DNA from: Lachnospiraceae bacterium
GTDB lineage: Bacteria; Bacillota; Clostridia; Lachnospirales; Lachnospiraceae
NCBI GenBank assembly: GCA_022794255.1
Contig: JAAWEL010000042.1
Location: 1 to 64,000, forward strand
Direction: 5' to 3'
DNA: 64,000 bases
Shown here: one piece after another, positions 34,905-44,132 of the stretch
How the letters are laid out: each line of letters starts with the position of its first letter
Position numbering within the stretch: position 1 is the first letter of the stretch
Translations under genes and position numbers: made by a program
Notes under the pieces: generated by a model
What the model was told of the DNA's origin: nothing
Seen by the model: only the letters and a program-made list of their open reading frames with translations
The model's database searches: none

Positions 34905-36284
34905 ATGAGATTGCCAGAGTTGTTTCTGGAGCAGATGAAGGGGCTTTTGGCGGATACGTATGATTCCTGGCTGGAGACCTGCGGACAGGCAGCAGTACAG
35001 GGAATCCGGGTAAATCCGGCGAAGCTTATGCCGGGACAGTGGGAGCGGATCAGTCCCTGGGAGATCAGCCCCGTTTTGTGGAATGAGAACGGCTATTACT
35101 GTCAGGAGGGAAGCCGGCCTGCCAGGGATGTGTACTATTATGCCGGGCTTTACTATATTCAGGAGCCAAGTGCCATGGCCCCGGGGGCAGTCTTGGGAGT
35201 GGAGCCGGGACAAAAGGTTTTGGATCTGTGTGCTGCCCCTGGGGGAAAGAGTACTCAGCTGGGGGCAGAGCTTCAGGGAGAGGGGCTTTTGGTGGCCAAT
35301 GATATCAGCGCTTCCCGGGCAAAGGCCCTCTTAAAAAACCTGGAAATGGCAGGAATTAAAAATATCTGTGTGACAGCGGAGGAGCCAAAGCGGCTGGCCC
35401 AGGTGTTTGAAGGCTTTTTTGACAAGATTCTGGTGGATGCACCCTGTTCCGGAGAAGGGATGTTTCGCAAGGAGCCGGAGCTTATCAAAAGCTGGCAGGA
35501 GCGAGGACCAAAATATTATGTACCAGTTCAGAGAGAGATCCTAAAGCAGGCAGTGAGGATGTTAAAGCCAGGGGGAGAGCTGGTCTACTCCACCTGCACC
35601 TTTTCCGTGGAGGAGGACGAGGAGGCTGTAGACTGGATTTTGGCAGAGGAACCAAGGATGGAGCTGGTGGCTTTAAAGCCCTGGGAGGGAGCCTGTACAG
35701 GGGTGGCCCAAAAGCCGGTGATCCGGCTTTTTCCTCACCGGATCCGGGGGGAAGGGCATTTTGTGGCAAAGCTTCGAAAAAGAAGGCAGACAGAGGAGGA
35801 GCCGGGGCAGGAGAAGGCGTGTTGGATAAGGGAAAAAGACAAAAGAAAAGAATCCTTAAAGCTTCTGGAAAACAGCGGTTATCTGGAATGGGAGGGGCTT
35901 TTAGCCCAGCCTTTTGACCGGGATCATCTCATGGTGCAGGATGAACAGGTGTACTTGCTTCCTGAGGGTTTTGATAAAAGCTGGAGGCTGCGATATCTGC
36001 GGACCGGGCTGTTAGTGGGAAGTGTAAACCGGGGCAGGTTTGAACCATCTCAGGCATCTGCCATGGCTTTAAGGCAGGGGGACTTTGCCAGAAGTTTTTC
36101 CATGAGCCGGGAGGATGAGCGGGTGATCCGGTATCTGAAGGGAGAGACAATATCCTTAAAAGAAGGAGAAAGCTTTTCGAAGGGATGGGTGTTAGTCTGT
36201 GTGGATGGCTTTCCCTTAGGCTGGGCAAAGGCAGCAGGCAGTGGGTTGAAAAACAAATATTATCCGGGATGGCGGTGGATGTAA
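34905..36284 (+). CDS. rsmF: rRNA cytosine-C5 methyltransferase, RsmF/NOL1-NOP2-Sun family
   Basis: A 459-residue SAM-dependent enzyme that forms 5-methylcytosine in rRNA. The SAM loop is VLDLCAAPGGKSTQL (about 106-120); the two family cysteines are Cys181 (DAPCSGEGMFRK) and the nucleophile Cys231 (STCTF). The C-terminal 150 residues form the PUA-like RNA-binding region of the RsmF branch. The stop codon overlaps the next start (TAATG). The exact rRNA target in this lineage is not known from sequence. Confidence 0.87.
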   Translation: MRLPELFLEQMKGLLADTYDSWLETCGQAAVQGIRVNPAKLMPGQWERISPWEISPVLWNENGYYCQEGSRPARDVYYYAGLYYIQEPSAMAPGAVLGVEPGQKVLDLCAAPGGKSTQLGAELQGEGLLVANDISASRAKALLKNLEMAGIKNICVTAEEPKRLAQVFEGFFDKILVDAPCSGEGMFRKEPELIKSWQERGPKYYVPVQREILKQAVRMLKPGGELVYSTCTFSVEEDEEAVDWILAEEPRMELVALKPWEGACTGVAQKPVIRLFPHRIRGEGHFVAKLRKRRQTEEEPGQEKACWIREKDKRKESLKLLENSGYLEWEGLLAQPFDRDHLMVQDEQVYLLPEGFDKSWRLRYLRTGLLVGSVNRGRFEPSQASAMALRQGDFARSFSMSREDERVIRYLKGETISLKEGESFSKGWVLVCVDGFPLGWAKAAGSGLKNKYYPGWRWM

Positions 36285-37069
36285 TGGGGAAAATGATACG
36301 TCTGGATAAGTTTCTTGCGGATATGGGAAAGGGGAGCCGGTCCCAGATTCGGGAAGGAGCGAAAAAAGGACGGGTTGAGGTCAATGGGCAGACGGAGAAA
36401 AAGCCGGAGAGAAAGATTGACCCGGACCGGGATGAGGTGGCTTGGGACAAAGTGGTGGTGGAGTACCGGATGCTGGAATATTTTATGCTCTGCAAGCCTC
36501 AGGGGGTGGTATCAGCCACAGAGGACAAGCGTTACCCCACAGTGGTTGAGCTTTTGAAGGGAGAGGGCAGAAAAGATCTGTTTCCCGTGGGAAGGCTTGA
36601 TCTGGATACAGAGGGACTGTTGATTTTGACCAATGACGGGGAGCTGGCTCACCAATTATTATCTCCCAAAAAACATGTGGATAAGACCTATTATGCCAGG
36701 GTGGCAGGGATTCTTCCAAAAGACGCAAAGGAGAAGATCGCGTCAGGGATGACACTGGGGGACGGAACGTTAGTGCAGCCGGGAAAGCTTGAGATAGCAG
36801 GAGAGAAAACACTGGCATTGCCGGGCGAATTTGCGATGGCAGAAGATGGGATGCAGGGAGAGACCGAGGTTTATTTGACGATTCAGGAAGGAAAGTTTCA
36901 TCAGGTCAAGCGGATGTTTGAGGCCCTGGGATGTAAAGTCACCTACTTAAAACGAATATCCATGGGCACACTGACTCTGGATGAGAGCCTATGCCCGGGA
37001 GAGTACCGCAGATTGACAGAAGAGGAGCTTGCTGGTTTAAAGGGAAACGGGGAGATAAGAGGATTATGA
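36284..37069 (+). CDS. Pseudouridine synthase, RsuA/RluB family
   Basis: A 261-residue RNA-modifying enzyme: an S4 RNA-binding domain (IRLDKFLADMG...RVEVNGQ, residues 4-45) followed by the catalytic domain with Asp106 in GRLDLDTEGLL. It isomerises a uridine in rRNA. The ATG at 36284 overlaps the stop of the upstream methyltransferase by one base, and its own stop overlaps the next gene, so the three are coupled. An earlier in-frame ATG at 36185 lies inside the upstream gene and is unlikely. Confidence 0.9.
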   Translation: MGKMIRLDKFLADMGKGSRSQIREGAKKGRVEVNGQTEKKPERKIDPDRDEVAWDKVVVEYRMLEYFMLCKPQGVVSATEDKRYPTVVELLKGEGRKDLFPVGRLDLDTEGLLILTNDGELAHQLLSPKKHVDKTYYARVAGILPKDAKEKIASGMTLGDGTLVQPGKLEIAGEKTLALPGEFAMAEDGMQGETEVYLTIQEGKFHQVKRMFEALGCKVTYLKRISMGTLTLDESLCPGEYRRLTEEELAGLKGNGEIRGL

Positions 37070-37779
37070 AGAGAGTGAGCAGAGAATGGAGAAATGACGG
37101 ACAGAAGGTCAGGCAGGAGCTTTTAAAAAAGGAAGCAGTGATCTTTGACTTAGACGGGACGCTGGTGGACTCCATGTGGATGTGGAAAGCGATTGATATG
37201 GAATACCTGGGAAGATATGGTTATGACTGTCCGGATTTTCTTCAGCGGGAGATCGAGGGCATGAGCTTTTCTGAGACAGCTGCCTATTTTAAGAATACCT
37301 TTCAGCTGCCAGACACTGTGGAGGAGATCAAAAAAGCCTGGGTGGACATGAGCATTGAAAAATACCGCTGGGAGGTTCCTCTAAAGGAGGGGGCAAGGCG
37401 GTTTTTGGAATTTTTGAGAGATTCTGGGATCCGGGCAGGTATTGCCACCAGCAATGGCAGAGAGATGGTGGATGCGGTAATGCGGTCTCTGGGGATTTCC
37501 TCTTATTTTCAGGTGGTAGCTACAGCCTGTGAGGTGGCGGCAGGAAAGCCGGCTCCGGATATCTACTTAAATGTGGCAGAACGTTTGGGCGTTGCCCCAA
37601 AGCAGTGCATGGTATTTGAGGATGTGCCTGCAGGCATACTGGCAGGAAAGGCAGCCGGAATGACCGTATGTGCCGTGGAGGATCATTTTTCCATCCCCAT
37701 GCGGGAGGAGAAGCGGCAGCTGGCTGACTTTTACATCCAGAATTATTATGAGCTTCTTGTGAGAGGGGCGGCTTCATAG
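37066..37779 (+). CDS. HAD-superfamily phosphatase (beta-phosphoglucomutase-like)
   Basis: A 237-residue hydrolase or mutase. The nucleophile motif is FDLDGTLVDS (Asp28, Asp30), motif II is ATSNG, motif III the lysine in GKPAPDIY and motif IV FEDVPAGILAG. The cap between motifs I and II is helical, as in beta-phosphoglucomutases and sugar-phosphate phosphatases; the substrate is unknown. ATG 37066 overlaps the stop of the upstream gene (ATGA) and has AGAGG upstream. Confidence 0.87.
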   Translation: MKRVSREWRNDGQKVRQELLKKEAVIFDLDGTLVDSMWMWKAIDMEYLGRYGYDCPDFLQREIEGMSFSETAAYFKNTFQLPDTVEEIKKAWVDMSIEKYRWEVPLKEGARRFLEFLRDSGIRAGIATSNGREMVDAVMRSLGISSYFQVVATACEVAAGKPAPDIYLNVAERLGVAPKQCMVFEDVPAGILAGKAAGMTVCAVEDHFSIPMREEKRQLADFYIQNYYELLVRGAAS

Positions 37780-37807
37780 GAATACAAAGAATATAAGGGA
37801 GTGGCGT

Positions 37808-39808
37808 ATGGGGGATTATTTGCCAATCAGCCGGCAGGACATGGAAAGGCGGGGCTGGGAACAGTGCGATTTTGTCTATGTGACAGGGGATGCCTATGTG
37901 GACCACCCTTCCTTTGGGACAGCCATAATAAGCCGTGTTTTGGAGCATTATGGATACCGGGTGGGAATCATTGCCCAGCCGGACTGGAAGGACAAGGAGA
38001 GCATACGGATTTTTGGAAAGCCCCGTCTGGGTTTTTTGGTGTCAGCAGGCAACATGGATTCCATGGTAAACCATTACTCTGTATCAAAAAGGCGGAGACA
38101 ACAGGATTCCTACACTCCGGGCGGAGTTATGGGGAAAAGGCCGGACTATGCCACCATTGTGTATGGCAACCTGATCCGCTCGGCTTATCGGGATGTGCCG
38201 GTGATTATCGGGGGGATTGAGGCCAGCCTGCGGAGAATGGCTCACTATGATTACTGGTCAGACCGGTTAAAACGGTCCGTGCTTCTGGATTCTCAGGCTG
38301 ATATTCTCTCCTATGGTATGGGGGAGCATTCCATTGTGGAGATCGCACAGGCCTTGGATGCAGGAATCGATGTGAGGATGATCACCTTTGTGGACGGGAC
38401 GGTTTACCGGACAAGGAGTCTTGAAAATGTGTATGACTATCAGCTTTTGCCGGACTATGAGGACATGAAGAGGGACCGAAGAGCGTATGCCCGCAGTTTT
38501 GGCATACAATACAAAAACACGGACCCGTTTTCAGGGAAAAGGCTGGTGGAACCCTACAGCGGCCGGGATTATGTGGAGTATGTGGTGCAGAATCCTCCTT
38601 CGAAGCCCTTGTCTGAAGCGGAGATGGATCAGGTGTATGGCCTTCCCTACATGCGCAGCTATCACCCCTCCTATGAGGCGGCCCAAGGAGTCCCGGCTGT
38701 CCGGGAGATTAAATTCAGTCTGATCAACAACCGGGGCTGCTTTGGGGCATGCAGTTTCTGTGCCCTGACCTTTCATCAGGGCCGGATTATCCAGTCCAGA
38801 AGCCATGAATCTCTGGTGGAGGAGGCGAAACAGCTTACGGAGGACCCGGATTTTAAAGGGTATATTCACGATGTGGGAGGGCCTACGGCCAACTTCCGTT
38901 TTCCGGCCTGTGAGAAGCAAAAGAAGAAGGGGGCCTGTGTGGACCGGCAGTGTCTGTTCCCTGAGCCGTGCAAAAATCTGAAGGCAGATCACAGCGACTA
39001 TATTGCTCTTTTAAGAAAGCTTCGGGAGATTCCCGGGGTGAAAAAGGTATTTATCCGGTCAGGGATCCGATTTGATTATCTTTTGGCAGACAAAAGCAGG
39101 GAGTTTTTGCGGGAGCTGTGTGAATACCATGTCAGCGGCCAGCTGAAGGTGGCGCCGGAGCATGTGTCGGATGAGGTGCTGGCCCGGATGGGAAAGCCGG
39201 CAAATAAAGTGTACCGCCGGTTTGTCCGTGAGTATGAGCAGATGAATAAGCGGCAGGGGAAGGATCAGTATCTGGTTCCTTATCTGATGTCCTCTCATCC
39301 AGGCTCCACCTTACAGGCAGCGGTAGAGCTGGCGGAGTATCTGCGGGAGTTTCCATATATGCCGGAGCAGGTTCAGGATTTCTATCCCACTCCATCAACC
39401 ATCTCTACCTGTATGTACTACACAGGGCTGGATCCCCGGACCATGGAGCCGGTGTATGTTCCGGTAAATCCCCATGAGAAGGCGATGCAGCGGGCCCTGA
39501 TTCAATACCGGGATCCCAGGAATCACAAGCTGGTGGTGGAGGCCCTGAAAAAAGCAGGGCGGACGGATCTGATCGGTTACGATAAAAAATGTCTGGTGCG
39601 GCCTCTGGGCGAGGAGCAAAAAGGAATCGGAAAAATCAACAAAGGGAATAAACCTGGAGGAGAAAAGAAAAGCACACAGCATATGGCCTGGGAGGACAAG
39701 AAAAACAGGGACCGGGACAAGGGGGAGGGAAAGAAGCACACCATAAGAAATGTGCATAAAAAAAGGACGGCAAAGGATAGACAGACGGAGCGCTCTAAAA
39801 CCAGATAG
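37808..39808 (+). CDS. ygiQ: YgiQ-family radical SAM protein (UPF0313)
   Basis: A 666-residue radical SAM enzyme of unknown reaction. The N-terminal domain (about 1-280) has the YgiQ signature CDFVYVTGDAYVDHPSFG and GGIEASLRRMAHYDYW; the cluster motif CxxxCxxC is Cys311, 315 and 318 (CFGACSFC). The extreme C-terminus (about 600-666) is a very basic Lys/Arg/Gly-rich tail, perhaps RNA-binding. Widespread in anaerobes; no confirmed substrate. Confidence 0.92.
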   Translation: MGDYLPISRQDMERRGWEQCDFVYVTGDAYVDHPSFGTAIISRVLEHYGYRVGIIAQPDWKDKESIRIFGKPRLGFLVSAGNMDSMVNHYSVSKRRRQQDSYTPGGVMGKRPDYATIVYGNLIRSAYRDVPVIIGGIEASLRRMAHYDYWSDRLKRSVLLDSQADILSYGMGEHSIVEIAQALDAGIDVRMITFVDGTVYRTRSLENVYDYQLLPDYEDMKRDRRAYARSFGIQYKNTDPFSGKRLVEPYSGRDYVEYVVQNPPSKPLSEAEMDQVYGLPYMRSYHPSYEAAQGVPAVREIKFSLINNRGCFGACSFCALTFHQGRIIQSRSHESLVEEAKQLTEDPDFKGYIHDVGGPTANFRFPACEKQKKKGACVDRQCLFPEPCKNLKADHSDYIALLRKLREIPGVKKVFIRSGIRFDYLLADKSREFLRELCEYHVSGQLKVAPEHVSDEVLARMGKPANKVYRRFVREYEQMNKRQGKDQYLVPYLMSSHPGSTLQAAVELAEYLREFPYMPEQVQDFYPTPSTISTCMYYTGLDPRTMEPVYVPVNPHEKAMQRALIQYRDPRNHKLVVEALKKAGRTDLIGYDKKCLVRPLGEEQKGIGKINKGNKPGGEKKSTQHMAWEDKKNRDRDKGEGKKHTIRNVHKKRTAKDRQTERSKTR

Positions 39809-39830
39809 GAAAGGGGACAAAAGGACTGAA

Positions 39831-40616
39831 ATGAAAATCGCAATTGTGACAGGGGCATCCTCCGGCATGGGACGGGAGGCAGTGATTCAGTTAGCAGACC
39901 GATTTGCCGGGCTTAGAGAGATCTGGGTGATTGCCAGGAGAACCGGACGGCTGGAGGAGCTTCGCAAAGAGGTGCCGGTTCCCCTGCGGATTTTGGGACT
40001 GGACCTGACGGAGGAAGATTCCCTGGATATGCTTTTTTGGGAGCTGAAAAACAGGAGGCCAGAGGTGAAAATCCTGATTCATGCAGCCGGATATGGAAGG
40101 GCCGGGAAAGTGGGGGATGGGAAAATCTCCGGGGAGACGGGGATGGTGCGGTTAAACTGTGAGGCACTGTGCGGGGTGACTCATTTGGCACTTCCTTATA
40201 TGTCTGACCATGGAAGGATTCTTCTGTTTGCCTCAGCAGCAGGCTTTCTTCCTCAGCCTGAGTTTGCTGTTTATGCGGCCACAAAGGCCTTTGTGATCAG
40301 CTTTGGACGGGCTTTAAACAGAGAACTTTATCCCAGGGATATTGTAGTGACCTGTGTCTGTCCCGGGCCGGTGGACACAGAATTTTTTGCGGCGGCAGGT
40401 ATGGATTGGGAGCTTCCTTTCTACAAAAAGATATGCATGGCAAATCCAGAGCGGGTGGTTCGCCGGGCCATCCGGGACAGTATGATGGGGAAGGAGCTTT
40501 CGGTGTATGGTCTTTTTATGAAGCTTTTTTGTTTGGGATGTAAGATACTTCCTCACAGCTGGATTCTTTGGGGAATGGAACAGATGAAAGGAAAGGACGG
40601 GCAAAAGGATTCGTAG
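39831..40616 (+). CDS. Short-chain dehydrogenase/reductase
   Basis: A 261-residue NAD(P)-dependent oxidoreductase. The cofactor loop is TGASSGMGRE (7-16) and the catalytic pair Tyr148 and Lys152 lies in YAATK; CPGPVDTEF follows. The C-terminal 40 residues carry a hydrophobic patch (LFCLGCKILPHSWIL), suggesting membrane association. ATG 39831 is chosen for its fit with the SDR start; the frame is open into the upstream gene. Substrate unknown. Confidence 0.87.
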   Translation: MKIAIVTGASSGMGREAVIQLADRFAGLREIWVIARRTGRLEELRKEVPVPLRILGLDLTEEDSLDMLFWELKNRRPEVKILIHAAGYGRAGKVGDGKISGETGMVRLNCEALCGVTHLALPYMSDHGRILLFASAAGFLPQPEFAVYAATKAFVISFGRALNRELYPRDIVVTCVCPGPVDTEFFAAAGMDWELPFYKKICMANPERVVRRAIRDSMMGKELSVYGLFMKLFCLGCKILPHSWILWGMEQMKGKDGQKDS

Positions 40617-40679
40617 CGGGAGAGTGAAGGAAAAACAGAGCAGAAAAAGAAAAGGAAGAGAAAGAACGAGGGCAGGCAT

Positions 40680-41246
40680 ATGAGGAAGGAAAAGGGGGAG
40701 TATGGGTATCGGGACAGCAGCCGCCGGATGCGTATAGGGATTACGTCTATTCTTGTAGCTGCGATTCTGGCGCAGGTGGGAGCCCGGTTTCTTGTGCGGG
40801 AGCAGGCGGCAAAGAATATTTTGACGGTTATGGCGATTCTGACGGTGCTTCCTATGGCAAATATGGCATCGCCTCTTTTGGCATCCTGGCGGTACCGGAC
40901 GCCGCCGGAAGCATTTCATCAGAAAATGATGGCCTATGAGGGAAAGTGCGTGCTTCTCTATGATCTGATTCTTACCACGAAGGAATTTGTACTTCCCATG
41001 GATGCCATAGCAGTTCATCCCGGCGGGGTTTATGCTTACTGCACAGCAGGAAGGGTGGATTTGGCTAAGGCGGAAAAATCGTTGAATGATTTGTTTTCTG
41101 CCAGTCATTTAGAGCCTTGTGTGAAGGTGTTTGGGGAAGAGAGAAGCTTCTTGAAACGGTTAGACAGCTTAAAGGCAGCAGAGAAGCCGGAGGGGGATGG
41201 GGTGCTTGCGTATGAAACAGGAGTTTTAAAGAGTATGTCTATGTAA
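40680..41246 (+). CDS. Conserved membrane-anchored hypothetical protein
   Basis: A 188-residue protein with two N-terminal membrane segments (about 17-38 and 46-65) and a cytosolic domain of about 110 residues (GVYAYCTAGRVDLAKAEKSLNDLF...). I do not recognise a family. It is probably co-transcribed with the following RluA-type gene, five to fourteen bases downstream. Confidence 0.65.
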   Translation: MRKEKGEYGYRDSSRRMRIGITSILVAAILAQVGARFLVREQAAKNILTVMAILTVLPMANMASPLLASWRYRTPPEAFHQKMMAYEGKCVLLYDLILTTKEFVLPMDAIAVHPGGVYAYCTAGRVDLAKAEKSLNDLFSASHLEPCVKVFGEERSFLKRLDSLKAAEKPEGDGVLAYETGVLKSMSM

Positions 41247-41250
41247 GGGC

Positions 41251-42255
41251 ATGGGAGAGATGAGAGAGATCAGGATAAATCAGAATGAGGCCGGACAGAG
41301 GCTGGATAAATTCCTGGGAAAGTATTTAAAGCTTGCCCCCAGGGCTTTTCTCTACAAAATGATGCGGAAAAAGAACATTACCCTGAACGGAAAACGGTGT
41401 GACGGGTCAGAAAGGCTTGAAAACGGGGATGAAGTGAAACTTTTTCTGGCAGAGGAGACTATTGAAAAGTTTTCTAAGATAAAGGTGCAGAAGGTAAAAA
41501 AGAAAAAGCTGGATATTATTTATGAGGATGATCATGTACTGCTGATCAATAAGCCGGCAGGGATGCTGTCCCAGAAGGCGAGGGATACGGATGAATCCCT
41601 GGTGGAGTATGTGATTGATTATCTTCTGGCTTCAGGACAGCTTAAAGAACAGGAGCTGCGCAGCTTTCGGCCATCGGTCTGCAATCGGCTGGACCGGAAT
41701 ACCAGTGGTCTTGTTGCAGCGGGAAAATCTTTAGCAGGCCTGCAGATTTTATCGGAGATCTTAAAAACCCGGTCTCTTGAAAAATATTATCTCTGCGGGG
41801 TGGCAGGGAGAGTAGGGGAAAAAAGCCGGATAGACGGGTTTTTGATAAAGGATGAAAAAAAGAACCAGGTAAGGATTTACCCGTCTGCAGCCCAGGGGGC
41901 AAATCAGGAGGCCGGGGCGCCAATCTCTACAGAGTATGAGCCTCTTGGATGGGAAAACGGCTATACCCTTTTGCGGGTCAAGCTGATTACAGGAAAAACC
42001 CATCAAATACGCGCGCATCTGGCGTCTGTGGGACATCCCCTGGTTGGGGATAATAAGTATGGGGACAAGGATGTTAATGAAGAGGCCAAAAGGCGCTACG
42101 GAATCCTTTTTCAGATGCTCCATTCCTATGAAATGGTTTTCCCTTCTTTGCCAAATCCTCTCTCCTTTCTCGGGGGAGAAAGTTTTGCAGCTCCTGTGCC
42201 GGCAGAATTTTACAGGGTATTTCCTTCTTTTGACTGGTCCGGCTTAAGGAGGTAG
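41251..42255 (+). CDS. Pseudouridine synthase, RluA family
   Basis: A 334-residue RNA-modifying enzyme: S4 domain (QRLDKFLGKYLKLAP...ITLNGKR) then a catalytic domain with Asp148 in NRLDRNTSGL; the usual histidine of the HRLD motif is Asn here. TGKTHQIRAHLASVGHPLVGDNKYG confirms the family. The start is ambiguous: ATG 41251 or ATG 41260, the latter with AAGGG ten bases upstream. RNA target unknown. Confidence 0.9.
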   Translation: MGEMREIRINQNEAGQRLDKFLGKYLKLAPRAFLYKMMRKKNITLNGKRCDGSERLENGDEVKLFLAEETIEKFSKIKVQKVKKKKLDIIYEDDHVLLINKPAGMLSQKARDTDESLVEYVIDYLLASGQLKEQELRSFRPSVCNRLDRNTSGLVAAGKSLAGLQILSEILKTRSLEKYYLCGVAGRVGEKSRIDGFLIKDEKKNQVRIYPSAAQGANQEAGAPISTEYEPLGWENGYTLLRVKLITGKTHQIRAHLASVGHPLVGDNKYGDKDVNEEAKRRYGILFQMLHSYEMVFPSLPNPLSFLGGESFAAPVPAEFYRVFPSFDWSGLRR

Positions 42256-42260
42256 AAAAG

Positions 42261-43463
42261 ATGGACAGAAAAAAGCTGGACGGGGCAGTTGACGAAGTTT
42301 TTCAGGCAGCCAGGTACATGCACCTGATTTTGCTCCGTTTCCTGACAGGGGTGCTGACTTTATTTCTTATTCTTGTGCCGGCAACCGGAGGATGGATGAT
42401 TCTTGGGATTTGGAGTGGCTCTCATCGCGGGCAGGTGATTGCCTCTCTGGTGATTTTTCTTCTGTGCTATGGGGGGATGTTTGGGGCGCTTTTCGGGCTC
42501 TGTATTGTCTGCCGGCGGCTGCGCATTGTAAAACGGCTGCTTGTGTGGAGCATGATCTGGGTTCCTTTTCTCAATTACGGTCTGGCTTTGTATGTGCGGG
42601 GATTGGCCAGGCAGGAGATCGACCATCATATTCATAAGATTCGTTTGGATGATGTTCGGGCGGAACATCAGGTCTGCAGTACCAGGTATCCTCTTTTGCT
42701 GGTCCATGGAGTGGGTTTTCGGGACTTTCACTATTTTAATTATTGGGGAAGGATTCCCAGAGAGTTAAAAAGAAACGGAGCACAGGTTTACTACGGCCAT
42801 CAGGAGGCCTGGGGAACGGTGGAGGATAATGGAGAGATCCTTCGGGAGAAGATTTTGGAGATCCTTCGGGAAACCGGGGCAAAGAAGGTGAATATTATTG
42901 CCCATTCCAAGGGGGGACTGGACTCCCGTTACCTTATAAGCGGTCTTTTGATGGGATCATATATTGCGAGCCTTACCACCATCAACACGCCTCATCATGG
43001 ATCTGCCCTGGTGGAATTTCTCATGAGGCTGCCGGAGGAGCTTTACCGGCGGATCTGTTATTTGATTGACCGGTATTTTGGAAAGCTGGGGGACAGAAAG
43101 CCCAATGCCTATGTGGCCAGCCGCCAGCTGTCTTGCGGTTATGCACAGGAGTTTAATAAGAGATATCCGGATGATCCGCAGGTATTCTACCAGAGCTACG
43201 GAAGTCTGATGAAGCATGGCTTTAGCAGCAAGCTTCTTTGTGTTCCCTACTGGATTTTAAAGGCACTTGACGGGCCTAACGATGGACTGGTGACGGCAGA
43301 GTCGGCTCAGTGGACCAATTTTCGGGGGATTTTGACAAACCGGTATCTTCGGGGAATCTCCCACGGGGATATGATTGATTTGACCAGGGAGGATTACCGG
43401 GATTTTAAGGTTTTAGAGTTTTACATACAGCTGGTGAAGGAGCTGGCAGAGAAAGGTTTTTAG
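42261..43463 (+). CDS. Membrane-anchored lipase-like alpha/beta hydrolase
   Basis: A 400-residue protein with three hydrophobic N-terminal segments (about 20-45, 52-80 and 90-112), then an alpha/beta hydrolase domain of the triacylglycerol lipase type. The triad fits Ser216 in HSKGG, Asp341 in GPNDGLV and His368 in SHGDM; LLVHGVGFRD holds the oxyanion loop. Substrate is probably a lipid or other ester; membrane topology is inferred. Five bases separate it from the upstream gene. Confidence 0.82.
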   Translation: MDRKKLDGAVDEVFQAARYMHLILLRFLTGVLTLFLILVPATGGWMILGIWSGSHRGQVIASLVIFLLCYGGMFGALFGLCIVCRRLRIVKRLLVWSMIWVPFLNYGLALYVRGLARQEIDHHIHKIRLDDVRAEHQVCSTRYPLLLVHGVGFRDFHYFNYWGRIPRELKRNGAQVYYGHQEAWGTVEDNGEILREKILEILRETGAKKVNIIAHSKGGLDSRYLISGLLMGSYIASLTTINTPHHGSALVEFLMRLPEELYRRICYLIDRYFGKLGDRKPNAYVASRQLSCGYAQEFNKRYPDDPQVFYQSYGSLMKHGFSSKLLCVPYWILKALDGPNDGLVTAESAQWTNFRGILTNRYLRGISHGDMIDLTREDYRDFKVLEFYIQLVKELAEKGF

Positions 43464-43477
43464 AGAGGGGATTTGCC

Positions 43478-44011
43478 ATGAAAGAAAGGAAGCAGAAGGA
43501 GAAAAGGCCTGTTTTACAGGAGCAGGAGCTGACAGAGAGAAAGCTTGCCATGGAGAAGCTTCATCCCGGGTATATAGACATGGAGCTGCGGCTGGGAGTA
43601 TGGCTGGGGTTTGTGATGATCGGGAGGATATTTCTTTATGGGCTGAATATTGTTCTGGGAGTGCAGAGAGGGATATTTTTGATACTTCTTCCCTTTGGCC
43701 TGCTGATGTGCTTTGCTTTTTACTCTGTATGTATCCGGCAGCAGTGGAAGCTTTCCTGGGCGTTTCTGATTTTTCGGGTGAAGGAGTTTTCGGAGTTTTT
43801 ATATAAAACCATACCGGAGATTATTTATCTGAATTTCTGGGGAGATATATGGTGGGTGACTACAGTGGGAGTTGTAATTTTGGATATCAGCTTTCTTATG
43901 GCTGTGGCCTTCTCTCCTTCGATTCACCGCTTTGTGGAGAATGATAAAATTGTTTATTCCAGGCAGGTGATTGGAAATATGGAAGAGGACAAGGGCTTTA
44001 CCGGGATATAA
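43478..44011 (+). CDS. Hypothetical membrane protein
   Basis: A 177-residue protein with a charged N-terminus (about 40 residues), three or four hydrophobic segments (about 42-62, 68-85, 126-147) and a short C-terminal tail. No family recognised. It follows the lipase by 14 bases, so a shared membrane function is possible. Confidence 0.65.
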   Translation: MKERKQKEKRPVLQEQELTERKLAMEKLHPGYIDMELRLGVWLGFVMIGRIFLYGLNIVLGVQRGIFLILLPFGLLMCFAFYSVCIRQQWKLSWAFLIFRVKEFSEFLYKTIPEIIYLNFWGDIWWVTTVGVVILDISFLMAVAFSPSIHRFVENDKIVYSRQVIGNMEEDKGFTGI

Positions 44012-44019
44012 ATGGTTCC

Positions 44020-44048
44020 TTGCCGAAAAGCGACATTCGTGCTATAAT
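44020..44048 (+). promoter_or_regulatory. Promoter of the acyl-CoA dehydratase activase operon
   Basis: TTGCCG (44020-44025), 17 bases and TATAAT (44043-44048), followed by an 80-base leader with a small GCTGC/GCAGC hairpin at 44070-44083. Confidence 0.6.
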
Positions 44049-44132
44049 GTGTTTCGCGGCTGTAAATAAGCTGCATCGGCAGCGGTTTCAGCTTGTGTTT
44101 TACATCAGATTGGACGATTAGGAGAGGATTAC